Of a stretch of DNA of 64,000 nucleotides, positions 51,430 to 63,120 are shown one piece after another. The first letter of the stretch is position 1. Each line of letters opens with the position of its first letter. Location of the stretch: contig JAUCEF010000001.1 of NCBI GenBank assembly GCA_033558025.1, forward strand, positions 1,116,001-1,180,000, in the 5' to 3' direction. The notes under the pieces are model-generated. The model saw nothing but the letters and a program-made list of their open reading frames with translations, ran no database searches and had not been told where the DNA came from. The position numbers and the translations under genes are program-made. This DNA comes from Phytophthora sp. 'mugwort'. Its lineage: Eukaryota; Oomycota; Peronosporomycetes; Peronosporales; Peronosporaceae.

Positions 51430-54400
51430 GGATATTTTCACTCAGTGCAGACCCACTTGACTCGCAAGTCAGCCATCCTCGGAGCTTCCAGCGCCTTGGT
51501 CATCAAGTCAGCCAGCAAGCGTTCGCTCTCGCAATACTCCGGGCTCAGCACCTCTTTCTTGGTGTCACACCCCACGAACTTGATCCGCACGTCGATGTGC
51601 TTCGCCTTCGAAGATGCACCCTCGCCGTCAAGCTGCTTCAACGAAGCCTGGTTGGCCACTCGCAGTGTCATCGGCTCCTCGTGCGCGAGGCCGAGTTCGC
51701 CAAGCAGCTCTCTCGCCCCAAGCAGTTCGGCGCCATGACCGATGCTGCCGTGAATTCAGTTTCCATCGTTGAGAGAAAGACTCTACCCTCCTTCTTGCAG
51801 GTCCAGCTGAATGGCATTCCATCCACGGTCACCAGACCACCTGCCACAGACTTTCTGTCCACCTTATCGGCCACAAAGTCGGCAGCGTTATACGCGATCA
51901 CCTTCAGCGGTTCCTCAGGTCCTCGATCGCCTCGCATCCGGAGACGTAATCCCTTGGTAGCAGCCAGGTAGGTACGATCCGCTTTGCTAACTTCCAGTCA
52001 GCCGCGGTCGGACTGTGCGTGCACCTCGACGCCTATGCACAGCGAAGCAATATGCGGCTGCGTGCACCTAGCAACCCACAAAAGGCTCCCAGCCTGCGAT
52101 TGGAACTTCGTTACTGTGACCGCGTTATCTCCTCCTGAGACAGGTAAAACTTCGCCTTCGGATGCTTGAAACTCATTCCACTCGACTCCGATTGGCGTGC
52201 GCACTCCGTGCGCAGCCTCCATCCCGTGCTCCCTTAGGATGTCCGTCATGGTTACCTCCTGGTCCAAGTCGTACTCGCCGTCCTCGTTGTAGCTCACTCG
52301 CATTCCCAAGAACTTACTCGCCGGGCCCAGATCCTTGACCGACAACACAGCCAACTCGCCGAAGAACACGTCCACGGCGTTCTGCTGCGTACCCGTTTCG
52401 AGCAGGTCATCCACATAGACAATAACCACTAAGAGAACGCCTCTTCGCGCTCGGAAGTAGACACACATATCAGTGAGGCTCTACTCGAAACCGATATCCA
52501 CTAACTTCGGGTGCAACAACTTGCTCCAGAGGCGTCCAACCTGCTTTAGTTCGTACAAATCTTTCTTCAGCTCCAGCACCAGCTCATTGTCACTCGTGAC
52601 ACCAAGCTCACTGCGGATCTCCTCCGGAATTATTATGCCTGACGGGGATCGAATGTCCAGCTCGGCCTCTTTGTCTGCCTTTACGTAGGCATTAGGGACG
52701 TCTCCGTGTAAGCAGGTACTCTTCATTTTTGCGCCAGTACCAATATTAGCTTCACGCTGGTCATGGCAATCACGGCGGCAAATGTGATCCCGTAGTTTAC
52801 ACCAAACTCTTGCTCGTTCCCGCAGGCAACGAGTCGCACTTTCAAGCGCTCAATAGCTTCTTGGGTGTCCCACTTCATTTTGTACACCCATTTTGTGTGG
52901 TGCACGTGCACCCCTCGAGGCACTCGCACGACATTCCACACTCCATTGCCTTCTAGAGCTCTCAGCACTGCATCCATCGCCTTGGCCTAGTCATCCTTGT
53001 GTTGGCTACGCATAGCCTCTCGGTAGTTCGTCGGATATACCTCCAACACATTGCTTACCACGTCTCAAACTGGCTCCTCCTGCTGCGCGGACTCGTCCGC
53101 ATTCTCAGCAGCTCTCTGGCCACCCGAATGCGTTACTGGTCGCCCTCTAGTCCAGTATTTCTTATTCTTGGCGGTCTCTTTCCGCGCCCATTCGCAGCCT
53201 CAGCTGCAGTCTCTGCAACAGCCGCTTCTGGCGCGCCTACAGATGTGGCCCTCGGATCGCCGTCTGCTCGTCTTCGGCGTCCTCACCCTGAAGGTACAGC
53301 CTCTGCAAGTTTTCGTTCTGCTCCTTGTCCAACGTCTCGATGTTTCTTACATGCTGGGTAGTTATCACAATCTTGTCCTTTGGCAGGTACACGCGGTACC
53401 CTTGGTTTCCGCGCCGATCCCCACAATCATCCCTTGCTGCGCACGCTGCGCGAAATTATTTTTCCTGGGATCTTTGTAAACCGTGCACGGCGATCCGAAT
53501 ACGATGATCTCGCCTAACGACGGAGTTTGCTTCGTCAGAATCTTGATAGGAGATGCCCGCCCTTGCTTGGAGTTTGTTGGCGTTCTGTTCAGTATGTACG
53601 CAGCGTACGGGACAGCGTCTCCCCAGAAATTGAGCGGCAACCCGCACGCAAAGATCATGTATCTGGTCCTGTTCATAATCGTCCTATGCGTCCTCTCCGC
53701 CTTACCATTGCTGGGTCGGTGTTGCGTGCCTCGCTGCGCTGCCGAGCTTCTTCCGTACGCTTGCAAAACAAATCGATGTTCTGGTACTCGCCCCCAGAGT
53801 CCGTCCGCAACACGTATATGCGTCAACTAAATCGCTTCTCGAAAAAGGTAAAAAAAAAAAAAAAAAAAGCTCAAACTGCTTCGCCGCTGCGTCCTTTGTG
53901 CGCGCGGCAGGAAAACTCGACAATAGTTGCTCTTGTGATCGACGAAATCGATCATTTAGCGGTTGTTCAGCCTGTCTCTCGGGGTCACGGGCCCCTTCAG
54001 GACCGAGCAGATCACTCCACACACCCGATCTATCGGTGAGTGTTCTACAGTGTCCTTCTGCGATTGCCTGTTCTTCGTCTTCTGCCCTACGCACAGGTCA
54101 GGCAATTGACGCGTCGATTGTCGGTGATCACAATCCCCGTGCTCGGGTCCCGGGCCAGCCTCTCAACTATATCATAGTTGAGGTGGCCGAAACGCTTGTG
54201 GAATTCTACCAGCGTGCCCTTCTGCACTGACACGACGTCCCCGCCGGTTCAGCGGCAGCCAGGTCATGCGCTGCCTCCGACGGGATCTCTCTTCGCTCTA
54301 CGGTGGCAGGCACAACTACCACGTTCCGACTTAGCTCCACATCGAACGCTACACGCTCTCCATTTTGGCGGCCACGACTCGTCGTCCTTCTCTCTGGGCT

Positions 54401-54670
54401 AATGTGTATCCCTTTTTGTCCAGCTTCCCGTACGAGATCAGGTTGTGCATCACGTTCTCAGCGTAGGACACGTCCGTGAGTTTAATAGTCTACTTCACAC
54501 CACACGCTGTAACCCGGATGTCAACGTCCCTTTCCTGCTGACGCTAAGCGGCTCTCCGTCCGGCTGCAGGCACTAGCCTTGACACGCCTCGACCTCATCC
54601 AGCCACGACGCATCGTTGACCAGGTGCCGTCTGGACCCACTATCCAGGATCCACGTCACGTCAGACTCGT
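51430..54670 (-). mobile_element. Ty1/copia retrotransposon, 5'-truncated, minus strand
   Basis: In sense order: protease (TWILDSGSRRHLVNDASWLD, about 54660-54600), GAG-pre-integrase region broken by stops, integrase (SNGKAERTHRTIMNRTRYM near 53715, and PLNFWGDAVPYAAYILNRTP), RT (VHHTKWVYKMKWD at 52905, LHGDVPNAYVKADKEAELDI at 52710, VIVYVDDLLETGTQ at 52435 with the YVDD active site), and RNase H (DRKSVAGGLVTVDGMPFSW, then STMETEF, then HIDVRIKFV and ADLMTKAL). The order PR-IN-RT-RH defines copia. It ends near 51430. No LTR pair is seen, and the gag end is replaced by a hAT relic. Confidence 0.9.
53850..53868 (+). repeat. A19 homopolymer inside copia integrase
   Basis: Nineteen A on the plus strand (T on the sense strand) sit between two integrase segments; the reading frame changes here. 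Confidence 0.8.
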
Positions 54671-56224
54671 CCGACGGCTCGCCCCAGTAGCTACGGTTCG
54701 TGCGTAAGAAGAGTAGCATCTTCATGTTGACCGGTAACAGCTTGTTGCGGTGTCAGCACCACTTTCGCGTGCGAGAACAGACGCTCACAGCGGTTGCTCG
54801 TCGGTGGGAGCTTCTTCAGCAGCTCCGCGTATAACGGCGATATCAAGATGTTGCCGCATTCTTCCTCGCTCGCAGAATAGACGTAGCGAAGTCCTCTTCC
54901 TTCTGCTGCTCTTCTTCTTTGCCTCTCTTGCGCTTCGAACCCGAGACCACGACCGTCTTTCGAACTTTTTATTGGCCTCGCACTGGGCGGCAGCCAAGCG
55001 GTCGCCATTAATAGCCACCCATCAAGTGCATGTAGCACATCAAATTAATACTAGCAATATCAAACAGGTAGATGGAGAGTACTATACCTTGACTGCTGCT
55101 GCTTCAAAGTGCACGACATTCGTAGATGCCTTTAGATAAATCTTCATGCAGGGAAACCGCTCCACGACGGAGTCGAGCAGCGCGCGCACGTCCGTGAGTG
55201 ACAAATCCTCCGCTTGCAGCTTGAACGTCACGCTGTTGAAGATCCGGAGATCCGTGATGATGGCCTAAATGCGACGGTGCATCGCTGCCTTGGGGATAAG
55301 ATCGAACACAGCCACAACTTTCTTCGCAGCATCGCGAATGCGCACGTACCGAGCAATCACGGCGTAGGCCGAGCTCCAGCGCGTCACGTTTGGGCGCAGC
55401 GCGGTTGTTGATCGTGCGAAGTGCCAGCATCAGGTGATCACTGCGTCCACCTTTTCCTTGGGCGTTTCAAGAAACGCGTTGACAACGAAGTTGAACCGGT
55501 GCGATGCACAGCCAATCAGAGGAACCCCCGGTCGAGTCGCAGCCGCGCGGTTAGTAGCGTAATTATTATCAATCAGAAACGTCAACACTGCCGGTGATTG
55601 GCCAAAAATTACGGCGATATGTTTAATGAAAACTCGCAGTGCGACTGGGCAGTTTGGTCCCCTTCCTCCATCGGCGCGATCTCCAAAAGCGCTGCTACAA
55701 CTCACCACCAGCCCGTAGCACAGCAAAGAGCGCTACGTAATGCTCCAAATGGTGGGCTCAGGCCCTCGAACATGAGGCCGCAAGGCCGGAATTTCCGCGA
55801 TGATCTTGCGCTCTACCGACACGACGGTGGCAGCGAGGTGGGGTTTGAGCGTCTCCGAGCAAACAGGCTTCAGTTTGGACATATCCCTAACAAGTGGATC
55901 GTCGACCTCAGACAGAGGCATGTTGCGGTCGACGACTCTCTTCATCCAGCGATACATGATGGCGGCTTCCGGGCGGACGAACCCGTGCACCGAAAGAGAC
56001 ACCGCCTGTCTGCTCTGGTGGACACGCTTCTAATTAGCATGCTTATCCTTCAAGTTGATCACAAGATTGGCGTAGCCACTTGAAGGAAGCTGATTGCGCT
56101 GCGTTCCGCAGTAATTGCAGACATAGTGGCGATTCGTGTCGGCAGCGAAGAAGAAACGGCACAGATCATGGTTGGTGGTAATGGTGGCCATTGCTTCGTC
56201 GGGGGAAGATTGCGACATATACAA
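54671..56224 (-). pseudogene. hAT transposase 1, broken, joined to copia
   Basis: Minus-strand order: a BED-type zinc finger (FFFAADTNRHYVCNYCGTQR, then His pair, 56160-56040), a region with MYRWMKRVVDRNMPLSEVDD (about 55970-55900), the core with VLTFLIDNNYATNRAAA and VPLIGCASHRFNFVVNAF (55600-55470), and the C-terminal dimerisation block (SPLYAELLKKLPPTSNRCER, LFSHAKVVLTPQQ, about 54850-54745) ending LLFLRTNRSYWG near 54680. A run into the copia protease follows without a break. Frameshifts separate the blocks. Confidence 0.85.
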
Positions 56225-56436
56225 AGAAGCTCGCAGCTAGACGGGAAATTTCCGGGTCCCGTGGCAGGCCACAACCTACAGCCCGCAGCTCTGCTGTCTT
56301 CGCATCCATCAATCACAGATCTAGCTCTGTCCGCGGGACCGAACCGTTTGCAAATGGTATGTTGTGTCGAATAGAAATAACATTTCGTGGTATCTAGCTA
56401 ATTATTTGATAGTATCAATAGCATTACTAGTGATAT

Positions 56437-57341
56437 TTAATAATTTTCCGAACACTGGACTGTAGGTCCCAAGTGCAGAAGCACCAATTCGTCGCGTTCT
56501 GCGGCCCGACCCTCCGTGTGGTTGTGGGCAGGCGCATTGTCGACAATAACGACGATATTTTTGCCTGCGTATTCCCTCTGATACGTGTCTAAGGCTTTGA
56601 CAGTCGTGTAGATGTCCTCCACAAAGTCAGCGTTGTCTTGCATCCTAATGCTACCCCGCTTAGTACGGTACTTAACCATTCCCATAGCGGGACGACACCG
56701 CGCACTACGTCTGCAAATTCGGTCCCTTCGATGCCGGTAGAACTTCAATAACTCTCTTTCACTTCTTAGAGCACCCTCGACCGCGCTTGGTGTACAGATT
56801 GTAGTTTTTCTCGTCAAAGTAGACGACAAGATTGCCCGCGCTGTGGTGTTCCTTCAACTTGTCGCAAAAGACTTCCGCTTCGGCTTGTTCACCTCGTTGT
56901 TGCAGGTGAGGGGTTCGGTACGAGTCGTTTTACAGGTCAATATTGCAGGTTATCCATAATACGCGTATTTAACACAAACATATATTACCTGCTTAACCGT
57001 GTAAAGCATACCCAGGATGTGGCGCGATACCGTTGACAGTGATAGCTCAACATTGTGGTCCCAAATAACACAGTGCGCATTGTCTTCATCGTATATGAAC
57101 TGCATTCGTTCAGGTATGACTCCAGGGACGCATTAATCTCCAGAGTCACCTTCGTGGTACGCGCTTCACCTTGCGGGAGGTGCTCCGCACGGCCCGAGTT
57201 GACGATATAGTATGTGGGCGTTCGCGGGATCCCGTTGTGTGCTGCCACATCACACCAGTCACCCCCTATGCGGTATGCATCGAGCACGCGCTGGCGCTCT
57301 TCATGAGTGTGCGTCTTGATGGAAGCTTGGGAACGCATCAT
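56437..57341 (-). pseudogene. Tc1/mariner-like (IS630 family) transposase, broken
   Basis: 57341-56985 has a helix-turn-helix N-terminus (HTHEERQRVLDAYRIGGDW, then HNGIPRTPTYYIVNSGRAEH). The core reads VVYFDEKNYNLYTKRGRG (first Asp, about 56825-56775) and VVIVDNAPAHNH (second Asp, about 56560-56525). The end (LLHLGPTVQCSENY, where the family has LGPYSPxxNPIE) has lost the normal third acidic motif. An intron-like GTAATAT...GCAG block lies near 56930-56990. Frameshifts separate the halves. Confidence 0.8.
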
Positions 57342-57696
57342 CCGGGGGCTTCTTAGTCAAAGCTTGGAGATTTTGTGCTCTGAGAGGCAAATTGAACAAT
57401 GAACTAGCCCGATGGAGAGTTCAACGCTGGCGGAACGAGTTTTTGTGCGCGCGAAAACTCCTTACAGTCTCATACCTACCGATTCGCGCCAAATGGAATC
57501 CAATTTTGCGTGGCTATGTGGTATTATTGCTTGCACAAACAGAGCAGCACATTATAGTTTGGGCGTTCAGCCCCCAATTGCAGTTGCCCAACAGTATTAA
57601 GGAGGCAGACGCGAGCCTCCCTCCCCCGGATCCCCAGCCATCCACGTTCAACCAAAACGTTTTCAATATGCTCATTTGACGTCGAAGCAACTCCGC

Positions 57697-57699
57697 TAA
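57697..57699 (+). repeat. Target-site duplication (TAA) of PIF/Harbinger element, left
   Basis: TAA directly before the left terminal repeat; the same TAA follows the right one at 60524-60526. PIF/Harbinger elements duplicate TWA. Confidence 0.85.
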
Positions 57700-57741
57700 G
57701 GGGGATGTTTCATTCGGGGGCAGGCTAACTGGGGGTAACTT
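57700..57741 (+). repeat. Left terminal inverted repeat of PIF/Harbinger
   Basis: GGGGGATGTTTCATTCGGGG and onward. The reverse complement of 60484-60523 matches with a few substitutions and one G fewer at the tip. Confidence 0.92.
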
Positions 57742-57814
57742 CCACTGTCAACCTTTATATTTGACAGAAATAATAAATTTCTAGATATTAAATTTGCCTC
57801 ACAACCGCACCCGC

Positions 57815-58195
57815 CAGTTCAAGCACCAAGACCCTGCAGCCCCAACCGCCAGCACCAGGGCCAACACCTTCGCCTCGCCAGGAACAGCAGCAGCTCAACC
57901 ACCAGGACCAGCAGCAGCTCAACCACCAGAACCAACAGCAGCCCCGCCACCAGGATCAACACCTTCGCCCTAGCCAGGGGCCAACACCTTCGCCCCAACC
58001 AGGAACAGCAGCAGCTCAACCACCAGGACCAGGAGCAGCTCAACCATCAGAACTAGCAGCAGCCCTGCCACCAGGGCCAACACCTTCGCCCCAGCCAGGG
58101 CCAACATCTTCGCCCCAACCAGGACCAACACCTTCGCCTCCGCGCAAGAAACAGCAACCAGGACTAGCAGGAGCTACGCCGCCAGGACTAGGAAG
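57815..58195 (+). repeat. Pro/Gln/Ala-coding minisatellite upstream of the Harbinger nuclease
   Basis: Irregular tandem units built from CACCAGGACCA, CAGCAGCAGCTCAAC and ACACCTTCGCC. One frame reads as PGPAAAQPP and TPSPQPGP repeats and runs towards the transposase start. It may code an extended disordered N-terminus or be an expanded non-coding repeat. Confidence 0.85.
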
Positions 58196-58201
58196 CACGC
58201 A

Positions 58202-59111
58202 ATGGATGGTTCAATACACGTGGATCATTTCAATATCACTTTGGTGTTATTGTTATCACGCCTGGTTGCTGCTGTTGGTGCCGGTGAAGGGAGAAGCTTA
58301 AGGGGAGAAGCTTTGAGAGAGCTAACTGTCAGCAACAACTACTTCGAGGAAAATTACAAGGCTTCTGATGAGGCATTCCGCCGGGCATTTCGAATGGCTC
58401 GACCGTGTCTCAAGTTCTGGCAACTTATCTTCGACGCCGCTGGTCTCACTACCCATGGGAGTCAACGGCATCACGTGCATATTTTTCGATCTGCCGTGTG
58501 CTTTACGACGACCGCAAGCACTTCGTTCACTTTCCGCGCACTGATACCGATTGGAATGAGGTGGTTAATGTCTTTAGGGATATTGCCGGTTTGATCGCGT
58601 GGTTGACGAGGTCGATGGTACTCTCATCAAGCGATCGCGCCCAACTAACTTTTGGGGCTGGTATTGTCGGAAGCATTTCACAGCCTACAACATGCAAGCA
58701 ATAATGGACAGCAACAAACTGTTCATAGAGATTTTTTTTTATACAATCAGACCTGGAAGCAGCAACGACTGCACGCTGTGGTCGGGCAGCTGGATTGGCG
58801 CTAATGTGAAGAGCCTGATCCCCTTCAATCATCATTTCCTTGGTGACTGTGGGTACATGCTTCGGGAGTATTTACTCACCCCGTTCGAACATGACGCTCG
58901 AACGTCTCCTGACATCAATACCTACAACCTGGCTCATTCCCGGACACGCATTCCAGTAGAGTGCGCATTTGGAGCTCTGAAAGGCAGATTTCAAATTCTG
59001 CGGTGTGAGTTAGAGAGCCACAATGAGCAAATTGACGGCACCGTGATTGGGGCGTGCGTCATGCTTCACAACTTCTGTATTCTGCAAGATGAAAGGCCTT
59101 GGAGACACTAA
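58202..59111 (+). pseudogene. PIF/Harbinger DDE nuclease, frameshifted
   Basis: Segments: NNYFEENYKASDEAFRRAFR (58335-58395), then, shifted, ICRVLYDDRKHFVHFPRTD and WNEVVNVFRDIAG (58490-58590), then, shifted again, VDEVDGTLIKRSRPTNFWG (58602-58660; first Asp in VDGT), SSNDCTLWSG, FLGDCGYMLREYLLTPF (second Asp, 58838-58888), RTRIPVECAFGALKGRF (Glu, 58942-58992) and CVMLHNFCI. All three catalytic residues are encoded. Two single-base frame errors (near 58400 and 58595) break the protein. Confidence 0.9.
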
Positions 59112-59278
59112 ACGTCATTGTTATTTCGGACGAAGAAATGAACTCTATAGAAGATGATATGCTTTTGCACGAAAATGAAGATGCTCAAGTGATACCGAAC
59201 TCAAGTCCAACTGAATTACGTTTAGGCGAGACCAAAAGGAGCTTTTATTTGAGGCAACTATGCATTCGTTAATAGAAC

Positions 59279-60358
59279 CTACTGAGTTGAGTTTCGAAGA
59301 TGCTGTACTAGCTCTCCAACCGCATCTGCTAGAGCATCGACTTTAGTACTCACAGATGACAGATCCGAACGGAGCGAAGCAATCTCACCTAGGCCGCAGG
59401 TGGCACTATGGCAACTTCGTCTTCTCGAGGCCCCATCATTCCAATAAGCTTTTCGATTGACTCGCAAATTCGGGCAACAGGTGCGGCTGTAGCTACCTTT
59501 TTAATGGTGCCACAAACCTTCTGCTTCTTTCTTGGAGGAGGTCCAGAAGTGTTGGAGTCCCGGGTTTCTTCACTTAAATCCCTCCTGCCGTTTCTGGCGT
59601 TTTAACATGGGATCTTCCCACTGTGAGGCCACACAAGTGAGGAAAATGGAGCCAAACAGTCTACAAGTAGATCCCAATACACGGGATATTTGGGTCCCTT
59701 GCGATTTCCGGTTGCTGTAAAAATTTCTTGCTGAGTCGCTAAATCAATTTGATAAATACAAAGCGTAGAACATTACCTTAGCGACAAAATCTCCGGGTCA
59801 GATCAATGAATACAGCAAAGCTTGTACTGCTTGACGAGTGTCTTTAGACGATCGCGGCATTTTGCAGCACTCCGGGTAGGAAATTCAGCTGCAACTAGCT
59901 CCCAATTGTCGTTTTCGTCTTTCTATCTAGAACTCCAAGTAAAAGAGGGATTAGTTGACGTTCATATATTCATACTAATTGAACTTTGACAAGATTTTTC
60001 CGCACCCCGCTGAGTAGCAAACTTCTCAAGGATCGCTACATCCTGAAACTTAGCTTGAGCAGCTTGATTGTTTACAGGGACACATAGAAAACATTAGTAA
60101 TGCTTAGCAGTAAGAATTATTACCAACGTATTTCTTCCGCAGTCCAGTTAAGACTTCGTGTCGGAGTCTGATCTTGCGCATGACCCTGAGCAGGTGCCTC
60201 CAGCGATCCGCTACACGATGTGCCCACCCTGCTGTTGGTATGCGTGCGACAGGGTCGGACGAACTGGTAGCTAGTGCTGGACCACCTAAGATGGCACGAA
60301 GCTCGTAAGGCATGCCCTCCATGACTGTCCAAGCCAGAGATTTCGCGAGTGCTGACAA
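59279..60358 (-). pseudogene. Harbinger accessory Myb/SANT-like protein (ORF1), exons or fragments
   Basis: Minus-strand pieces: MSALAKSLAWTVMEGMPYEL and a basic RHLLRVMRKIRLRHEVLTGL (60358-60104), FQDVAILEKFATQRG (about 60040-60000), a SANT-like helix set DNWELVAAEFPTRSAAKCRD and RLKTLVKQYK (about 59915-59825), and a C-terminal coiled coil (ASLRSDLSSVSTKVDALADA, 59379-59300). Gaps between them may be introns (a GT near 60105 and AG before the next block) or breaks. In PIF/Harbinger elements this protein brings the nuclease to the DNA ends. Confidence 0.6.
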
Positions 60359-60483
60359 CCAGTGCTTCTAAAGAGCAGCAAATCGGATTTGACAGGGATT
60401 AATTTGCCGAAATTGCCACAGGTGTCCTGGCCAAAAAGATCAGGGCAGCTGGGGAAAAAATACAGGGTTCTGATTGGTCGAGA

Positions 60484-60523
60484 AAGTTGCCCCAGTTAAC
60501 TTACCCCCGAAAGAAACATCCCC
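60484..60523 (+). repeat. Right terminal inverted repeat of PIF/Harbinger
   Basis: Reads towards GAAAGAAACATCCCC at the tip; inverted partner of 57700-57741. Confidence 0.92.
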
Positions 60524-60526
60524 TAA
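60524..60526 (+). repeat. Target-site duplication (TAA), right
   Basis: Matches 57697-57699. Confidence 0.85.
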
Positions 60527-61318
60527 CCGAGCAAAATTGAATTTTGTTGAGCTGCTCGACATCGACGTGATTTTCATTAGGGAGGAAGGTAGAATGTGCC
60601 TACAGTGTCTGGTAGACTACATCACTGTCTCGGGTATTAAAGTGATGCAATAAACGACCCATTTAACCATTTTTAATTGTGTGAAGTTCTACGATGCATG
60701 GCCGTTTATCGAGAAATTGTTGACCACATTGCTTTCCGGGAATCAGTCGAGAAAGCATTTTTATCTCGCGCAGATTCCAGCTGAAGGCAGCTTTGTTATG
60801 AATAAATGGTTGAAGGTCGCGACACCTAAGCTTAGGTGTCCAGATTGTGAGTGGTATACTCGCTCGGATCCGTCTTCTTTTAAGCTCGTTATCTGCAATT
60901 TTATGGCACTGACCCAACTGGCGTAGCCTTGCATTCCCGTCGGTGCTCTTCTGCAAAGATTGAACTCACGCACTGTTTGATCTCCCCCATGTGATGGCAA
61001 TCCTGCTCTTGAAAATTTGAAAGTCCGGGGCTCTCTCTAATATCTTCCCCGTATACGCTAAAGCACGGCTGAAGTTACTGCACCGCTCCACGTCAGCGCA
61101 CTACCGGTATTTTTCAGGGCTGCCGATATTAACATGACCATAAAAATAATTATCATTCATTTCGTACATAAATGAATGTCATCAAGACTAATAATACCAA
61201 ATGTCATAATTTATGCTGGACTTCCTACAAAATGTCATAATGTATCCATCCGGCCTGCCGTTCTTTCCTGACCAACCGTGTAACGTACCAGCACAACAGG
61301 GGACCTACAGCTCTCATT
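60527..61318 (+). other. Spacer
   Basis: About 790 bp. Frames at 60663-60956 (-) and 60681-60926 (+) are short and lack motifs. ACACCTAAGCTTAGGTGT at 60823-60840 is a perfect short palindrome. Confidence 0.4.
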
Positions 61319-63120
61319 ATGCTTTTTGCAAGCCACTCGCCTCACCTCCATCCCATCCCAGCAAGCATCAACGCATTGATCCTCGTCTCGCACCCGGCCC
61401 GCCCAGCCTTTACTTCCGCCCAGGTTTCAGGGCTCTACTTTCAACCGTGCCGCGACGACTACGATGAAGTTATCCTCGAATACTTCCGTTGTCGCTGCGG
61501 TACGGTTCGGAAACAGACCCGCCGCAACGGACACGCCAATCTCATGCAGCACGTTAGACGCAAGCACCCCGCTTTCGAGGCGGAGATGCTCGAAGCCACG
61601 ACAGGCGAGACGGGCTCTCTACTGATCTGCGTGCAACGGACCTCACACACGATGTACGGGTGGCTGCTCTGGATCGTCATGAGCAATCTGCCTTTTTCAT
61701 TCTGCGAGAATCGCACAACGCGACGGTACGTTAATCTCTTGTTTTTATTTTTTTATTTAAGAAACAGTTTCTAAATGTGTTTTTACTTTGTCCTGTAATT
61801 AGCTACACCACGCTGCACCCCACCTGCGTGGAGACCCTGCGGGCTACAGTGGAAGGGGTCGTGCTAGCAGTGGAAAGGTCTGTCGCCTCCGAGATGCCGG
61901 ACGTCTTTGGCCTCATTCTGGATGGGTGAACCAATTTATCCGAGCATTACATCGCGGTCTTCGCTTGCTACAAAGTGAATGGCAAGGTTAAAACCCCGCC
62001 GCTATGCATGGCCCATCCCCTAAATGATGCTGATGACGACTTATCCGCAGTCGCTCACAGGTAATTCCTTGCTAACATGTTGCCTGGTGACTTTGGCAAG
62101 CAGCTGGACCAGTGCGTCTTTATCGTAGGCGACAATTGCAGCGTTAACCGGCGTCTGGCTACGCTAGTCGGCGTGTCTCACACCGACTCAACCGCGCAGT
62201 GCAGCAGCAGCTACAAGATCTCGAGACCGATCTTGCTGAAGTGCAAGCCTTGGTGATCAAGCTACGACGCTAACTCAGTCGGCAAAGTTGCGGTATGCTT
62301 GTTTATTTTGTGCTGATTTATCTTATTTTCTAATATTCATACTCATTTCTATCTCCGTAAAACGTATTGTTTAATTATATCCTTAAAACTGACCTTCGAC
62401 CGGTTATTCGTCAAGATACTCGGTGGAGCTCTACGTTTTCGATGCTCCATCGCTACTCCAAGCTGTTCAAGCACCTTGACAAGAAGGACGACGATATCGA
62501 AGACCTGATTCCCTCTCCGGCCTGCAACCGGCGTCTGCGCTCTCTCTACAAGAAGCTGAAGGACGTCGAATCTGTATCGAAAGCGCTCCAAGGAACCGAC
62601 GTCGATCTGTTAGACGTCCGCTAGTGGTTCGACGGACTCATTAATGCCAAACCAGAGTACGCCACTTTTCTGGGTAAGTTAACTGCGTGCGACGCGAGTT
62701 TTGGCAAGGTGCTAGTTTATTTATTTGTTATATGCAGGGCTGCGAGCTGACATCGTCCACAGCCCAGACTTCGAGTCTGGTTGTGTACGTGTACTGCGTG
62801 GCAAGTCTAGCCGGCTGACGAGGGCAGAGAAGGCAGCCTGCGCCCGTTTGCTGTTGGAGCCGCGCCCGACTCCGCACCTGATGGCGAAGGAGAGGGGTCC
62901 TTCGAAGAGCGTCTGCAGAAGCGGCGTCGGCTTGTTGAGCGTAAGCAGCAATACGCTCTGCTCGGAAGTTTCCGCCCACCTCGAATATGGTGGAGCAGTT
63001 CTTTAGTATAGCTCGCATCACGTTCGGGCACGAACGCAACAGTCTGCATCCAATTACGCTGGAGCAGATTCTGTTTCTGCGTCAGAACCCGAGCTACTGG
63101 GATGTACGTACGGTCGACAA
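61319..63120 (+). pseudogene. hAT transposase 2, intron-containing, broken
   Basis: Exon-like blocks separated by AT-rich GT-AG gaps. Block 1 to 61725: BED finger YFRCRCGTVRKQTRRNGHAN, then MQHVRRKHP, and a GWLLWIVMSNLPFSF segment. An intron with GTACGT and AATTAG ends (61726-61802) follows. Block 2: TLHPTCVETLRATVEGVV, DVFGLILDG, a TGA stop at 61927, then CVFIVGDNCSVNRRLA (about 62113-62160). Block 3, from about 62360: QDTRWSSTFSMLHRYSKLFK and RLRSLYKKLKDVESVSKAL, stop at 62622. Block 4, from about 62735: GLRADIVHSPDFESG, and the dimerisation end NMVEQFFSIARITFGHERNS then LFLRQNPSYWDVRTV (62980-63118). Stops and frameshifts make it a pseudogene. It is similar in layout to hAT 1 but in opposite orientation. 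Confidence 0.82.

Larger units (their letters stand above)
57700..60523 (+). mobile_element. PIF/Harbinger DNA transposon, complete structure (2.8 kb)
   Basis: Bounded by about 40-bp terminal inverted repeats (57700-57741 and 60484-60523) that share GGGGATGTTTC, TTCGGGGG and TTAACTGGGG-type blocks, and by a TAA duplication. It carries the two genes typical of the superfamily: a DDE nuclease (+) and a Myb/SANT-like protein (-), arranged convergently. The transposase has frameshifts, so the copy is probably not autonomous now. Confidence 0.95.

Noticed and set aside
57819..58043. Minus-strand frame rich in Leu/Val/Trp
   Set aside because: Artefact of the Pro/Gln-coding minisatellite read on the other strand.
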